The notes under the pieces were generated by a model, which made no database searches, was not told the DNA's origin, and saw only the letters and a list, made by a program, of their open reading frames with translations. Below, piece by piece: positions 9,612-18,373 of a stretch of DNA of 64,000 nt (position 1 is the first letter of the stretch; each line of letters opens with the position of its first letter). Source of the DNA: Acidobacterium sp. (GTDB taxonomy: Bacteria; Acidobacteriota; Terriglobia; Terriglobales; Acidobacteriaceae); the NCBI GenBank assembly GCA_003166955.1, contig PMUI01000090.1, positions 65,182 to 129,181 on the forward strand, written 5' to 3'. Both the position numbers and the translations under genes were made by a program.

Positions 9612-10135
9612 CCATGGTTCTGATGGCATCCTCCCGGCACGAAGTGGGAGCCAAATCCTTTCCCCTCGTCATCTATATCGTCGTTCCGCTGCTGGCTCTG
9701 GGCCTGCAGTCGCTGCTGTCTCTGCATCTGGCCCGATTCGATCTGATCGACCTGCCGCTCCTGGTCACCATCTACTACGCGATCACGCAGCGAGAGCCGG
9801 TGAGCGCCACCCTGGTGGGGACGGTGATCGGCATTGCGCAGGACGGCCTCACCCACCATGCGCTCGGCATCTTCGGCATCTCGAAAGCGGTCATCGGCTA
9901 CATGGCCGCGTCGCTCGGCGTGCGCGTGGATACAGAAAATCATGGCGCCAGGCTGCTGCTGACCTTCGGGTTTACGCTGGCGCAAACGGCTGTCCTGTGG
10001 ATGCTGCAGCGGCACATGCTGGGACAGCCGTATGCCTGGCACGGCTTTCACGAAATCATCCGCGCGGCGGCTAATGCCCTGCTGGGCGTGTTCCTGTTTG
10101 CGCTGCTCGACCTTACCCGGCGAACGGAATACTGA
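9608..10135 (+). CDS. mreD: Rod shape-determining protein MreD
   Basis: The 175-residue integral membrane protein has about five hydrophobic helices. Its position directly after mreC identifies it as MreD, the membrane partner of MreC in the elongasome. The GTG start at 9608 overlaps the mreC stop in a GTGA arrangement. An ATG two codons further in (9614) is an alternative. No pbp2 or rodA gene follows, although these often complete this cluster. The next gene encodes a TPR protein. Confidence 0.9.
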   Translation: MTMVLMASSRHEVGAKSFPLVIYIVVPLLALGLQSLLSLHLARFDLIDLPLLVTIYYAITQREPVSATLVGTVIGIAQDGLTHHALGIFGISKAVIGYMAASLGVRVDTENHGARLLLTFGFTLAQTAVLWMLQRHMLGQPYAWHGFHEIIRAAANALLGVFLFALLDLTRRTEY

Positions 10136-10341
10136 GGCTGGGTCCAGTGGCGCGCGCGGTACATCCCCGGTAATGACCTTCCCCAAATGGGGGACGGAAA
10201 ACCCGGAAACCTGCATCCCGATCAAGGTTACAATCGTCCTAAGGAGTGCGGCGCCCCGCCGGACAGGGGAGTGCCGTCGTTCGTGTTCAGCCAGGGTCAC
10301 GGTCAACCTGGCGGGCAGTCCGGAACAGGAACCTCTCATCC

Positions 10342-12477
10342 ATGAAGATTTTCTCGCGCCTCGTCCTGCTCCTGTGCATTCCCGCCATGTTCGCGATGGT
10401 TGTCTCAGCGCAGAACCCGAATCCAGGGAGTTCCGTGCCGCCATCGCCGGCCACGAATACGCCGGAAGCGAAGCGGACTCCATCGCCATCGCCATCCCCC
10501 TCGTCCTCTGAGCCGGACACCGCGAGCGCCTATTTCCACTTCATGATGGCGCACGAATATGAAGACATGGCGACCACCTTTGGGCGCGGCGAATACGCCA
10601 CCCGCGCCATCGAAGAGTACAAGATGGCGCTCAACGCCGATCCCGCCTCGAAGTACCTGAACGGCCATCTCGCGGAGCTCTATTTCCGGACCGGCCGTAT
10701 TCGCGAGGCGGTGGTCGCCGCGCAGGACCGCATCAAGCAGGATCCCAACGATCTCGAGGCCCACCGTCTCCTCGCGGACGTCTATCTGCGCTCGCTGGGC
10801 GATAACTCGCAGCAGGAAGTCTCCGGTCAGATGCTGAAGCTCGCCATTGGCGAGTTTCAAAAGATCGTGCAGCTGGAGCCGAACAACCCCGAGGACCATC
10901 TGATGCTGGCCCGGCTCTACGCCGCCGATCACCAGTCTCCGCAGGCCGAGGAACAGCTCGCTGCAGCCCGCAAGATCGATCCGGGTTCGGAAGAGACCGC
11001 CCTGATCGCGAGCCAGTTCTATACCGACATGGGCGACACCAAGCGCGCCATCGATGTCCTCAAAGCGTTGTCCGACGACGATCAGACCTCGCGCACCGAA
11101 TCGCAGCTCGGCAAAACCTACGACCAGCAGAAGGACGTAAAGAACGCGATTGCGGCCTACAAGAAAGCCCTCGATCTGGAGCCGGACGATCTCGACATCG
11201 AGCGGAAGCTCGCGGCGGATCTTCTGGCCGACAACCAGACCGACCAGGCCCTTCAGGCATGGAAAGACATCGCTCAGGGCGACCCCAGCGACGCCGAGGC
11301 AGATCTGCAGATAGCGGAGATCGACGAGCATAACGGAAAAATGGACGATGCCCTCGCCGCCGTGAAGAAGGCGCGGGAACTCGCTTCCGATTCGCTCGAC
11401 GTCCAGTTCCACGAGGGCATGATCGACGACGCGATGGGTCGCCTCGACGACTCCGCCAAAGTTTACGAACAGCTCGCAACCGCGACCGCGCACCCCAGTG
11501 GGCAATATTCCGACGAGGAAAAGGGGAATTACGCGACCATCCTGGTGCATCTGGCTGAGGTCTACCGCGAGCAGAACCGGCCCGATCAGGCGGTGGCGGC
11601 CTACGACAAGATGGCCACCCTCGGCGGCGACTTTCAGGCCCAGGCCTACGACCAGGAAATAGAGACCTGGCGCGAAGCCCACGACTACGACAAGGCCCTG
11701 GCGGTGGCGCGCACAGCCGTCGACAAGCTTCCCAAGAGTACGGATGCGAAGCTGACCCTGGCCCGCCAACTTGCCGACACAGGTCATGCCGACGACGGAA
11801 TCAATATGGCGAAGACCCTGCTCCAGACCGATCCGAAGGACATGGAGGTCTACTACCAGCTCTCGCAGATCTACACCGATCTCCGCAGGTGGAAGGATGC
11901 CTCGGACACGCTGGACGCCGCGGAAAAGCAGGCCATCAAAAAAGAAGACCAGACCATGGTGGTCTTCGACCGCGCCATGATGGCAGATCGTGCGAAGCGC
12001 TACGACGAAGCCGAGGCCGACTTCCGCAAGGTGCTGGAGGCGGAGCCGGAGAACGCGCTCACCCTGAACAATTTTGGCTTCATGCTGGCGGACCGCGGCG
12101 TCAAGCTGGATGAGGCGCTGACCATGATCCGCAAAGCCGTCCAACTCGAGCCCACCAACTACGCCTATCTCGATTCGCTGGGCTGGACTTATTTCCGCCT
12201 CGGCCAGTACACCCAGGCTGAGGACAATCTCACCCGCGCCATTTCCCGCGGTGCCAACGATCCCACCGTGCACGACCACCTCGGCGACGTTTACGAAAAG
12301 ACCGGGCGTCTCAAGCAGGCCGCGGTGCAGTGGGAGCTGTCGCTCAACGAATACGCGCACACGGTTGAGGCCGACATGGAAGCCGGAGACGTGAGCAAAG
12401 TCCAGAAGAAGCTCGACAGCGCCCGCGTGCGCCTGGCCCGCGAGGGTGGCAGCCCGCAAACCGGTAAGCCGGAGTAA
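10342..12477 (+). CDS. Secreted tetratricopeptide-repeat protein
   Basis: I start the gene at the ATG at 10342, which gives 711 residues and a clear signal peptide (KIFSRLVLLLCIPAMFAMVVSA, then QNPN). Upstream in-frame codons would bury that signal. After a Pro/Ser-rich linker the protein consists almost wholly of TPR units, with repeated patterns such as AIEEYKMALNADP, AIAAYKKALDLEPDD and AEADFRKVLEAEPEN. This suggests a periplasmic or outer-membrane-attached scaffold that binds other proteins. It follows mreD after about 200 bp and precedes the dGTPase-like gene by 28 bp. The partner is unknown. Confidence 0.88.
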   Translation: MKIFSRLVLLLCIPAMFAMVVSAQNPNPGSSVPPSPATNTPEAKRTPSPSPSPSSSEPDTASAYFHFMMAHEYEDMATTFGRGEYATRAIEEYKMALNADPASKYLNGHLAELYFRTGRIREAVVAAQDRIKQDPNDLEAHRLLADVYLRSLGDNSQQEVSGQMLKLAIGEFQKIVQLEPNNPEDHLMLARLYAADHQSPQAEEQLAAARKIDPGSEETALIASQFYTDMGDTKRAIDVLKALSDDDQTSRTESQLGKTYDQQKDVKNAIAAYKKALDLEPDDLDIERKLAADLLADNQTDQALQAWKDIAQGDPSDAEADLQIAEIDEHNGKMDDALAAVKKARELASDSLDVQFHEGMIDDAMGRLDDSAKVYEQLATATAHPSGQYSDEEKGNYATILVHLAEVYREQNRPDQAVAAYDKMATLGGDFQAQAYDQEIETWREAHDYDKALAVARTAVDKLPKSTDAKLTLARQLADTGHADDGINMAKTLLQTDPKDMEVYYQLSQIYTDLRRWKDASDTLDAAEKQAIKKEDQTMVVFDRAMMADRAKRYDEAEADFRKVLEAEPENALTLNNFGFMLADRGVKLDEALTMIRKAVQLEPTNYAYLDSLGWTYFRLGQYTQAEDNLTRAISRGANDPTVHDHLGDVYEKTGRLKQAAVQWELSLNEYAHTVEADMEAGDVSKVQKKLDSARVRLAREGGSPQTGKPE

Positions 12478-12505
12478 CGCCGCGCGCAGGGCTTAGACTG
12501 CTTCC

Positions 12506-13657
12506 ATGGCAGCAACGGCTTTGCCGGCAGCGTGTGCGGTTCCGCAGAACGGACCCCTCGCGCAACGCGCATTCTCTGAGCCCGATCATCCCTACCGCTC
12601 CCCCTTTCAGCGCGATTGCGGGCGCATCATCCACTCTCGCGCCTTTCGGCGGCTTGCGGGCAAAACCCAGGTCTTCACGCGTCGCGGCTCCGACCATTTC
12701 CGCAGCCGCCTCACCCACACCATGGAAGTCGCGCAGATCGCACGCACCATCGCCCGTGCCCTGGGCCTCAACGAGGACCTCACTGAAGCCCTGGCCCTCG
12801 CCCACGACATCGGCCATCCTCCCTTCGGCCATGCCGGCGAACGAGCCCTCGACGAAGCCCTCCAGCAATTCGGCCTTCGCTTCGACCACAATCTCCACGC
12901 GCTCCGTATCGTGGAGCACTTCGAGAATCGCCACCTCGAGTTTCGCGGTCTGAATCTGACCCTCGCGGTGCGCGAAGGCATCGTGAAGCACTCCCGCGAC
13001 TACTCCGCGCAGGACCACCCGGAGCTCGCGGCCTATCTTCTCGACCAGCGTCCCCCGCTGGAAGCCCAGCTGATCGATCTCGCCGATGAGATCGCCTACC
13101 TCACCGCCGATCTTGACGATGGAGTAGAGGCGGAAATCCTCACCTTGCAACAAATCCGCGCTGGAGTCCGTCTGTTCGAACTCCAATTTGCGCCAATCGC
13201 CCACTCACACCCCGGCGCGCCAGAAAAGCTCTTATTTCAGGAGACATTGAAGCTGATGCTCAACGCCCTGGCCGACGATCTTGTCGCGGAGATTCGACGG
13301 CGCGTGCGAGAGCGCGGGATTCAGGATCTGGAGGATATTCGGAGAACGCCCGAGCGAATCGCCGCGTTTTCCACAGAAATGGAAGAATTCCGCCGCGATG
13401 CGAAGGAGTTTCTCTATCACAATCTATATCTATGCGAAGATTTGAGGCGCGGACACCAACAGGCCGCGAATGTGATCGCCGATCTGTTCGCCGCATGGAT
13501 GGCCGATCCCGCTCTGCTGCCGCCAGGCTATTCCAGCCAGGTGGACGCTGAAGGCGCTCCCAGGGTGATTGCGGATTATATTGCGGGGATGACAGATCAT
13601 TTTGTTCTCGAAATGCATCGAAGCGTACGGCAGATGGTGGTTCCGAGCCGGTCATAA
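12506..13657 (+). CDS. dgt: Deoxyguanosinetriphosphate triphosphohydrolase-like protein (HD domain)
   Basis: Enzymes of this family release tripolyphosphate from dNTPs and help set the nucleotide pool. The N-terminal signature PYRSPFQRDCGRIIHSRAFRRLAGKTQV (about 30-57) is typical. The HD metal site is visible as RSRLTHTMEVAQ (about 67-78) and ALAHDIGHPPFGH (about 97-109), with a further aspartate in DLADEIAYLTADLDD (about 192). The length of 383 residues fits the shorter dGTPase-like family rather than the 500-residue E. coli Dgt, so substrate preference is uncertain. Confidence 0.93.
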   Translation: MAATALPAACAVPQNGPLAQRAFSEPDHPYRSPFQRDCGRIIHSRAFRRLAGKTQVFTRRGSDHFRSRLTHTMEVAQIARTIARALGLNEDLTEALALAHDIGHPPFGHAGERALDEALQQFGLRFDHNLHALRIVEHFENRHLEFRGLNLTLAVREGIVKHSRDYSAQDHPELAAYLLDQRPPLEAQLIDLADEIAYLTADLDDGVEAEILTLQQIRAGVRLFELQFAPIAHSHPGAPEKLLFQETLKLMLNALADDLVAEIRRRVRERGIQDLEDIRRTPERIAAFSTEMEEFRRDAKEFLYHNLYLCEDLRRGHQQAANVIADLFAAWMADPALLPPGYSSQVDAEGAPRVIADYIAGMTDHFVLEMHRSVRQMVVPSRS

Positions 13658-13726
13658 CCTACCCAGAAACCTCTTGAGGCCCAGAAGCTGCAGGAAGTCA
13701 CTGAGGACCGCCGGTTTGTGAAATCA

Positions 13727-13749
13727 CCTCTCCAGGAAGCGAGGAGAGG
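13727..13749 (+). promoter_or_regulatory. Hairpin covering the ribosome binding site
   Basis: CCTCTCC (13727-13733) pairs perfectly with GGAGAGG (13743-13749) across a 9-nt loop. The right arm is the Shine-Dalgarno region for the ATG at 13753. The structure could limit translation of the small membrane protein, but it may also be chance in GC-rich DNA. Confidence 0.4.
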
Positions 13750-13752
13750 GGC

Positions 13753-14034
13753 ATGGCACTGTTCGTTGTGCATCCGTGGGCCCAATTTTTCGCCGGTTTG
13801 CTGACTGGTTGCTGGATCGGCGCTTTGATTGCGTGTGCGGGTGTTTTGTTGCTGGTGGTTCGCCGGGTTCGCCAGCTGGAATCGATCAACCTGGTGCTGC
13901 GCGCCAGGCTGAAGACGCGGGGCAAACCGCAGCGTACCGGGACCGGCGTCCCTGGTCCAACATTGGTGATGCCGCTCCCCAAATCTGGTCGGAAGGCGGA
14001 ATCGGCGATGGCGCGGATGGCGCGAATGAACTAA
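13753..14034 (+). CDS. Small membrane protein, unknown function
   Basis: The 93-residue protein has one or two hydrophobic segments in its first 40 residues (FFAGLLTGCWIGALIACAGVLLLVV), followed by an arginine-rich cytoplasmic-type tail. A strong Shine-Dalgarno (GAGGAGAGGGG) precedes the ATG, which supports real expression. I do not recognise a family. The stop codon TAA lies within the left terminal repeat of the dispersed element that follows. A spurious ORF is possible but less likely, given the membrane segment and RBS. Confidence 0.6.
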   Translation: MALFVVHPWAQFFAGLLTGCWIGALIACAGVLLLVVRRVRQLESINLVLRARLKTRGKPQRTGTGVPGPTLVMPLPKSGRKAESAMARMARMN

Positions 14035-14158
14035 CGAAACTCTGATTAAGCCGCTGCTTTGAAGGGGCACGGCTTCAGCCGTGCCGTAAAGATCGGTGAA
14101 AAATGGGCTTTAGCCCCTGAGGGATGGTTCTCGAAGGCTCAATCAGAACTTCCCTAAC
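14031..14158. repeat. MITE/REP-like repeat, copy 2 (complete)
   Basis: The left end CTAACGAAACTCTGATTAAG (14031-14050) and right end CTCAATCAGAACTTCCCTAA (14139-14158) are inverted repeats, matching at about 14 of 20 positions. Inside are the perfect hairpin GGCACGGCT-TC-AGCCGTGCC and the smaller GGGCT-TT-AGCCC. It lies between the small membrane protein and the DUF71 gene and provides the stop codon of the former. It is the cleanest copy in the window. Confidence 0.8.
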
Positions 14159-14183
14159 GGCGAGCCTGCGATAAGCTTCAGGG

Positions 14184-14870
14184 GTGAGCCGAAGACTTCT
14201 CCTCTCGTGGAGCAGCGGCAAAGACAGCGCGTGGGCGCTCCATTGCCTCCGCCAGCGCGGCGACTTCGAAGTCGCCGGGCTCCTCACCACTCTCAACTCC
14301 GCATTCGACCGGGTTGCGATGCACAGCACGCGGCGTGCACTCCTTGAGGCGCAGGCCCGTGCCGCACGATTGCCGCTCTATTCCGTCCCCCTCCCGTGGC
14401 CCTGCTCCAACGAACATTACGAATCCGCCATGCGCACCGCCTGCGACGCAGCCGTTGCCGACGGCATCGACGCCATGGCCTTCGGTGATTTGTTCCTCGA
14501 AGACGTCCGTCGTTACCGCGAAGACAAATTGCAGGGAACGGGTCTGCAGCCGATATTTCCGATTTGGGGGCTCAACACGCGGCTCCTCGCCGAAGAGATG
14601 ATCGCCGGTGGTCTGCGTGCCCGCATCGTCTGCGTCGACCCCGAAAAGCTTCCCGCCGAGTTTGCCGGACGCGAATTCGACGCTGACTTTCTGCGCGATC
14701 TCCCCGCCGGCGTCGATCCCTGCGGTGAAAACGGTGAGTTCCACAGCGCCGTCTACGCCGGGCCCATGTTCCGCGAGCCAATCGCCATCGAGAGCGGAGA
14801 AGTGGTCGAGCGCGACGGCTTCGTTTTCGCGGATGTGAAGCTGGCGGAAGCGGTCGCGGCAGAAGCCTAA
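14184..14870 (+). CDS. DUF71/Dph6-type PP-loop ATP-binding protein
   Basis: The 228-residue protein begins at GTG. Near its N terminus is the PP-loop LLSWSSGKDSAWAL (residues 5-18), which binds ATP in the adenine nucleotide alpha-hydrolase superfamily. The later segment AFGDLFLEDVRRYREDKL matches the DUF71 family, whose eukaryotic and archaeal members make diphthamide (diphthine-ammonia ligase). Bacteria lack diphthamide, so the substrate here is unknown; an amidation or related ligase reaction is the likely chemistry. It starts about 25 bp after a dispersed repeat and precedes the Dabb gene by 33 bp. Confidence 0.88.
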   Translation: MSRRLLLSWSSGKDSAWALHCLRQRGDFEVAGLLTTLNSAFDRVAMHSTRRALLEAQARAARLPLYSVPLPWPCSNEHYESAMRTACDAAVADGIDAMAFGDLFLEDVRRYREDKLQGTGLQPIFPIWGLNTRLLAEEMIAGGLRARIVCVDPEKLPAEFAGREFDADFLRDLPAGVDPCGENGEFHSAVYAGPMFREPIAIESGEVVERDGFVFADVKLAEAVAAEA

Positions 14871-14903
14871 ACTACCGAAGCTGTTCAGCACTACAATCGC
14901 CGC

Positions 14904-15191
14904 ATGGTCATTCATACCTTCGCTTTTCGATGGAAGCCCAACGTAACCGACGAACAGCGCCAGCGGGTCATCGCTTCGATTCGCAGTCTGCAGGGCCGCA
15001 TTCCCGGGCTTGAGGGGACATGGGTGGGCGCGAACTTTTCGCCGCGCTCGCATGGCTACGAGCTCGGAGGTGTGATGAAATTCGCAGATCGCGCGGCCCT
15101 CGACGCCTACGCCCGGCATCCCGCGCATCAGGAACTGCTTGCTTGGCTGATGCCTCTGATTCTGCCCATGGAAGTCGACTTCGAGCCGTAA
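14904..15191 (+). CDS. Dabb family (stress-responsive A/B barrel) protein
   Basis: The 95-residue protein has the Dabb pattern. It opens with VIHTFAFRWKPNVTDEQRQ, has a central G-x-N/F segment (WVGANFSPRSHGYELGGVMKF), and ends with AALDAYARHPAHQELLAWLMPL. Family members are dimeric alpha-beta barrels of varied or unknown function. The gene probably forms an operon with the DUF71 gene 33 bp upstream. It converges on the terC gene. Confidence 0.88.
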   Translation: MVIHTFAFRWKPNVTDEQRQRVIASIRSLQGRIPGLEGTWVGANFSPRSHGYELGGVMKFADRAALDAYARHPAHQELLAWLMPLILPMEVDFEP

Positions 15192-15244
15192 ACGCGCCGA
15201 TGTCGCGTTCGTCGATTTCTCTCCGGTCAAACCAGCGGCTTAGC

Positions 15245-16126
15245 TCACTTCCGCAGCGTGACTGGCTCAGGGACGATCTTGCTCAGAACCGCGAAGATCA
15301 CCAGGATCGACACAATCACAATCAGCGACACGTCGACTGAGACCTCGATCCAATGCGCCGCCAGCATTTTGAAAGCAACAAACGCAAGGATGCAGGCCAG
15401 CCCGTAATGCAAAAGGTGGAGCCGGTCGAGCATGGATGACACAGCGAAGTAGAGCGATCGCAAGCCGAGCACAGCGAAAATGTTCGAAGTGAAAGCGATC
15501 CAGGAATTGCGCGTGACCGCGAGCACCGCCGGGATCGAGTCCAGCGCAAAGACCAGGTCAGTAGCTTCGACCGCGATGATCACCAGTACCAGGGAACGGA
15601 GCGCCAGCCGCGATCCGCCGCCAAAGCGCAGGCAGCAGTCGCGAATCCAGCGCACGGGTCCCCGCACCGGGGCGACGCCTGGCCTGGCAAACAGGAGACG
15701 AACCGCGGCAAGCGCCAGCACTGCGCCGAAGGCGTATTCGACCCAGGCGAAGCGAGCCAGCAGGCTCGTCCCCGCAACGATCAGCGCGCCGCGCAGCACG
15801 ATGGCGCCGATAACCCCCCACAGCAACACCCGCCGCTGCTGTTCCGCCCCGAGATGCAACGCGCGAAAAAGAATCAGAAACACGAACAGATTGTCGATGC
15901 TGAGCGAGCCCTCGATCAGATACCCGGCGAGGAACTCCAGCGCCGGCTGCTTCCCGGTAGTGCGCGCGAGATAGACGGAAAACCCGCACGCCAGCAGCAC
16001 CAGAAACGCCGTCCAGAGCCACGCCACCCGCACGGAGATGCGACGCCCATGCCGCTGCAACAGCCCCAGATCGGCGAGCAGCAAAACGGCAACGAGGGCC
16101 AGGAAGGCGAGCCAGGGATGGTGCAT
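15245..16126 (-). CDS. TerC/Alx family integral membrane protein
   Basis: The 293-residue polytopic protein has about eight or nine hydrophobic helices. Conserved acidic intramembrane motifs SLSIDNLFVF (about 75-84) and ATDLVFALDSIPAVLAVT (about 188-205) are diagnostic of TerC/Alx proteins. Family members are linked to manganese export, metal loading during secretion and tellurite tolerance. The gene is separated from the M28 gene by only 3 bp and probably belongs to the tatB-tatC-M28-terC unit, which would link it to exported metalloproteins. That link is inference. Confidence 0.92.
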   Translation of the reverse strand: MHHPWLAFLALVAVLLLADLGLLQRHGRRISVRVAWLWTAFLVLLACGFSVYLARTTGKQPALEFLAGYLIEGSLSIDNLFVFLILFRALHLGAEQQRRVLLWGVIGAIVLRGALIVAGTSLLARFAWVEYAFGAVLALAAVRLLFARPGVAPVRGPVRWIRDCCLRFGGGSRLALRSLVLVIIAVEATDLVFALDSIPAVLAVTRNSWIAFTSNIFAVLGLRSLYFAVSSMLDRLHLLHYGLACILAFVAFKMLAAHWIEVSVDVSLIVIVSILVIFAVLSKIVPEPVTLRK

Positions 16127-16129
16127 CGC

Positions 16130-17017
16130 CTAACGCTGATTCAGCAAGCGAATGGTTTCAAGGATGGTGTCGCCGGCTATGGTCAGGCTCTTCGCGCTCA
16201 GCTTGTCCATGGTGTCCTCGGCGGTATGCCAATACGCGTTTTGATAGCCGTAGTTCAGGTCGATCAGGTCGGCGCATGGCACGCCGCGATGAACAAACGG
16301 CAGATGATCATCGTCGTCATAGGTCTTGTTCTCGAAAAAGTACGACTGCCAGCCGTACTCTGTGGCGGCCTGATAGATCAGGTCTTCCAGCCACGCCGTG
16401 GAGTTCAAGTCGCGCTGGACATCGAGGTCGCGGTCGCCCAGCATGTCCGCCAGGATAAACGCCTTGATCCGCTTCAGTGTGCCGTCCGATTGCCACTTGA
16501 TGGCGAGATGCCTGCTCCCGTACACCGAATCGGTATCGCTCCAGTTCTTGATCGCTTCCTCGCCGTCCGTGAACAGCAACCACACGCTGTATCCATCGAG
16601 GGTTTTCCCGCGCAGATAATTCGCCATCTCGATCAGCAGGCCCGTCGTCGACCCGCCGTCGTTCGCGCCAACATAATGAATGTTACGCAGCGGATAATTC
16701 GTCTCGTAATGCGAGGCGAGAACGATGATTCCGTCCTTCTTGCCGGGAAAACGCACGATGAAGTTGTGCATCTGCATCGCGCCGGCAGGCGTGTTGGTCG
16801 TGAACTTGTCTTCTTCCATCTGATCGTGCCGAAACTGCTCCTTCAGAAATGCCTCGGCCTTCGCATGGCCAGGGCTGCCGATCCACCGCGGACCGATGGC
16901 CACATACTGGCGCGTGTAGGCCAGCGCGCGGCCGCCATCGAACTGCGGAAGATTGTCCGCGCGGAGCGCAGAGATCGAAGCCGCCACCACAGCGGCGAAG
17001 AGGACCCATGGCCTCAC
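16130..17017 (-). CDS. M28-family glutaminyl-peptide cyclotransferase-like protein
   Basis: I use the GTG at 17017, which overlaps the tatC stop (GTGA) and opens a signal peptide (RPWVLFAAVVAASISALRA). This gives 295 residues. The motif LFTDGEEAIKNWSDTDSVYGSRHLA is the animal-type glutaminyl cyclase pattern rather than a generic aminopeptidase. Zinc or catalytic candidates are H103, D120 (GANDGG), E153/E154, D191 (LADMLGD), D237 (DDDDHLPF) and H264 (YWHTAEDTMD). Such enzymes convert N-terminal Gln to pyroglutamate on exported proteins. M28 aminopeptidase activity is the alternative. Confidence 0.8.
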   Translation of the reverse strand: MRPWVLFAAVVAASISALRADNLPQFDGGRALAYTRQYVAIGPRWIGSPGHAKAEAFLKEQFRHDQMEEDKFTTNTPAGAMQMHNFIVRFPGKKDGIIVLASHYETNYPLRNIHYVGANDGGSTTGLLIEMANYLRGKTLDGYSVWLLFTDGEEAIKNWSDTDSVYGSRHLAIKWQSDGTLKRIKAFILADMLGDRDLDVQRDLNSTAWLEDLIYQAATEYGWQSYFFENKTYDDDDHLPFVHRGVPCADLIDLNYGYQNAYWHTAEDTMDKLSAKSLTIAGDTILETIRLLNQR

Positions 17018-17817
17018 GCGGCAGCCCCTGCGGCCCGTCTCCTGCGTGTGGCCGGATGCACCATCCACGAAACCCCGATCCCCAGAATATAGAGAACCAG
17101 CATGGGACTAGCGAAAACGCACATCGTCAGCACGTCGGAAGTAGGCGTGATGATGGCCGCAATAATGAAAATCAGCAGAATCGCGTAGCGAAAATTCTTC
17201 CAGAGAAACTTCGGGCTGACGATGCCGAACAGCGACAGAAACATGATGAGAATCGGCAGCTCAAACGTGATGCCGAGCCCGAGAATCACCGTCAGAAACA
17301 GATCCGTGTATTCATTGATCTCGATCAGCGCGCGAAAATCCTGGTTGAAGCTCAGCAAAAAATCCAGCGAGCCAGGATAAACCCAGCGGTATCCAAAATA
17401 AGCGCCGGCCAGAAACAGACCGATGGTGGCCGACATGAACGGCACAACGTAGCGCCTCTCGTTCTTATAAAGCCCCGGCGAGATGAACAGCCACACTTCG
17501 TACAGCACGAACGGGCAGGCCAGAATGCAGCCCGCCATGAAACTGATCTTCAGGTACATGTTAAAGGGGTCGATGGGGTTGTGATAGACGAGTTGCGTGG
17601 GCAGGTGGTGTTTGGCCAGCGCAAACAGCACCGGCTTTTCCATGAAGTAGTAGATCTTCTCGTGGAAGAACCACGCGATAAAGAAACCCGCGATGAGATA
17701 GATCGCGGAGTGAATGATGCGGCGGCGCAGCTCGGCAAGATGCTCGAGCAGGCTCATGCCGGGCAGTTCGGCGCGCTCGGTCATGGCGGCGCGCGCGCGA
17801 TCGACGAGGTCAACCAT
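17014..17817 (-). CDS. tatC: Sec-independent protein translocase TatC
   Basis: TatC is the membrane receptor for twin-arginine signal peptides. The ATG at 17817 gives 267 residues, and an in-frame codon at 17841 is possible. The conserved N-terminal SLLEHLAELRRRIIHS motif is present, followed by six hydrophobic helices including the family segment FVLYEVWLFISPGLYKNERR. The start overlaps the tatB gene by 8 bp and the end overlaps the M28 gene by 4 bp. A Tat substrate is visible elsewhere in the window (the metallophosphoesterase at 36.5-37.4 kb with an RRSFLG signal). Confidence 0.95.
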   Translation of the reverse strand: MVDLVDRARAAMTERAELPGMSLLEHLAELRRRIIHSAIYLIAGFFIAWFFHEKIYYFMEKPVLFALAKHHLPTQLVYHNPIDPFNMYLKISFMAGCILACPFVLYEVWLFISPGLYKNERRYVVPFMSATIGLFLAGAYFGYRWVYPGSLDFLLSFNQDFRALIEINEYTDLFLTVILGLGITFELPILIMFLSLFGIVSPKFLWKNFRYAILLIFIIAAIITPTSDVLTMCVFASPMLVLYILGIGVSWMVHPATRRRRAAGAAA

Positions 17818-18373
17818 GACGAACAGACTCGCTGGCGACACCGGGTTCGACCGGCTCCGCGGGATGCGCCCCGTTGGTGTTGGTGGTCAGGTCGGCAGGC
17901 GAGGGTGGCTCCGGCGCGGAGTCGATCTGCGGCGCAAGTTCGACCTCGGGCGCCGGCAAGTCGGCAGTCGGAGCCGGAGGATCGACGATAACCTCAGCGG
18001 CAGAAGGCGTGACCACGGCAGAAATCGGGGCAGCCTCGGCCGCCTCAACCGGAGTCGCATACGGTGCGCCAGTACTCACCTGCGATCCAGAGGACGGAGG
18101 CAGAATAGTCGGAGCCCCCGCGGGCGTCGACGCGTCCCCCGCGGGCAAAGCCTCGGCGGCCTTTTCCTCCGCCTGCTTCTCCGCCAGCTTTTTCCGCCGC
18201 TCCTCGTCCTCCATGTTGCGCAGCTCTTCCTGAATCTGAAACTTGAACTCGTTGCTGGCGCGGCGAAATTCGGCGAGCAGTTTTCCGATGGTCCTGCCGA
18301 TCTCCGGCAGCTTTTTGGGCCCGAAGAGCACAAGTGCCAGCAGGAAGATGAAGATGGAGTCGCCGAAATGCAT
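17810..18373 (-). CDS. tatB: Sec-independent translocase TatB (TatA/B family)
   Basis: I start at the ATG at 18373 (MHFGDSIFIF), which places the single membrane helix at the N terminus as the family requires. The result is 187 residues. The hinge motif FGPKKLPEIGR and the amphipathic helix LLAEFRRASNEFKFQIQEELRNME follow. The last 100 residues are Pro/Ala/Glu-rich and low in complexity. The length and the position next to tatC favour TatB over TatA. A separate short tatA is not present in the window. Confidence 0.88.
   Translation of the reverse strand: MHFGDSIFIFLLALVLFGPKKLPEIGRTIGKLLAEFRRASNEFKFQIQEELRNMEDEERRKKLAEKQAEEKAAEALPAGDASTPAGAPTILPPSSGSQVSTGAPYATPVEAAEAAPISAVVTPSAAEVIVDPPAPTADLPAPEVELAPQIDSAPEPPSPADLTTNTNGAHPAEPVEPGVASESVRHG

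Noticed and set aside
10405..12459. Long open frame (684 codons) on the minus strand
   Set aside because: It lies antisense to the TPR protein gene, has no signal or family match and is expected from GC-rich codon usage.
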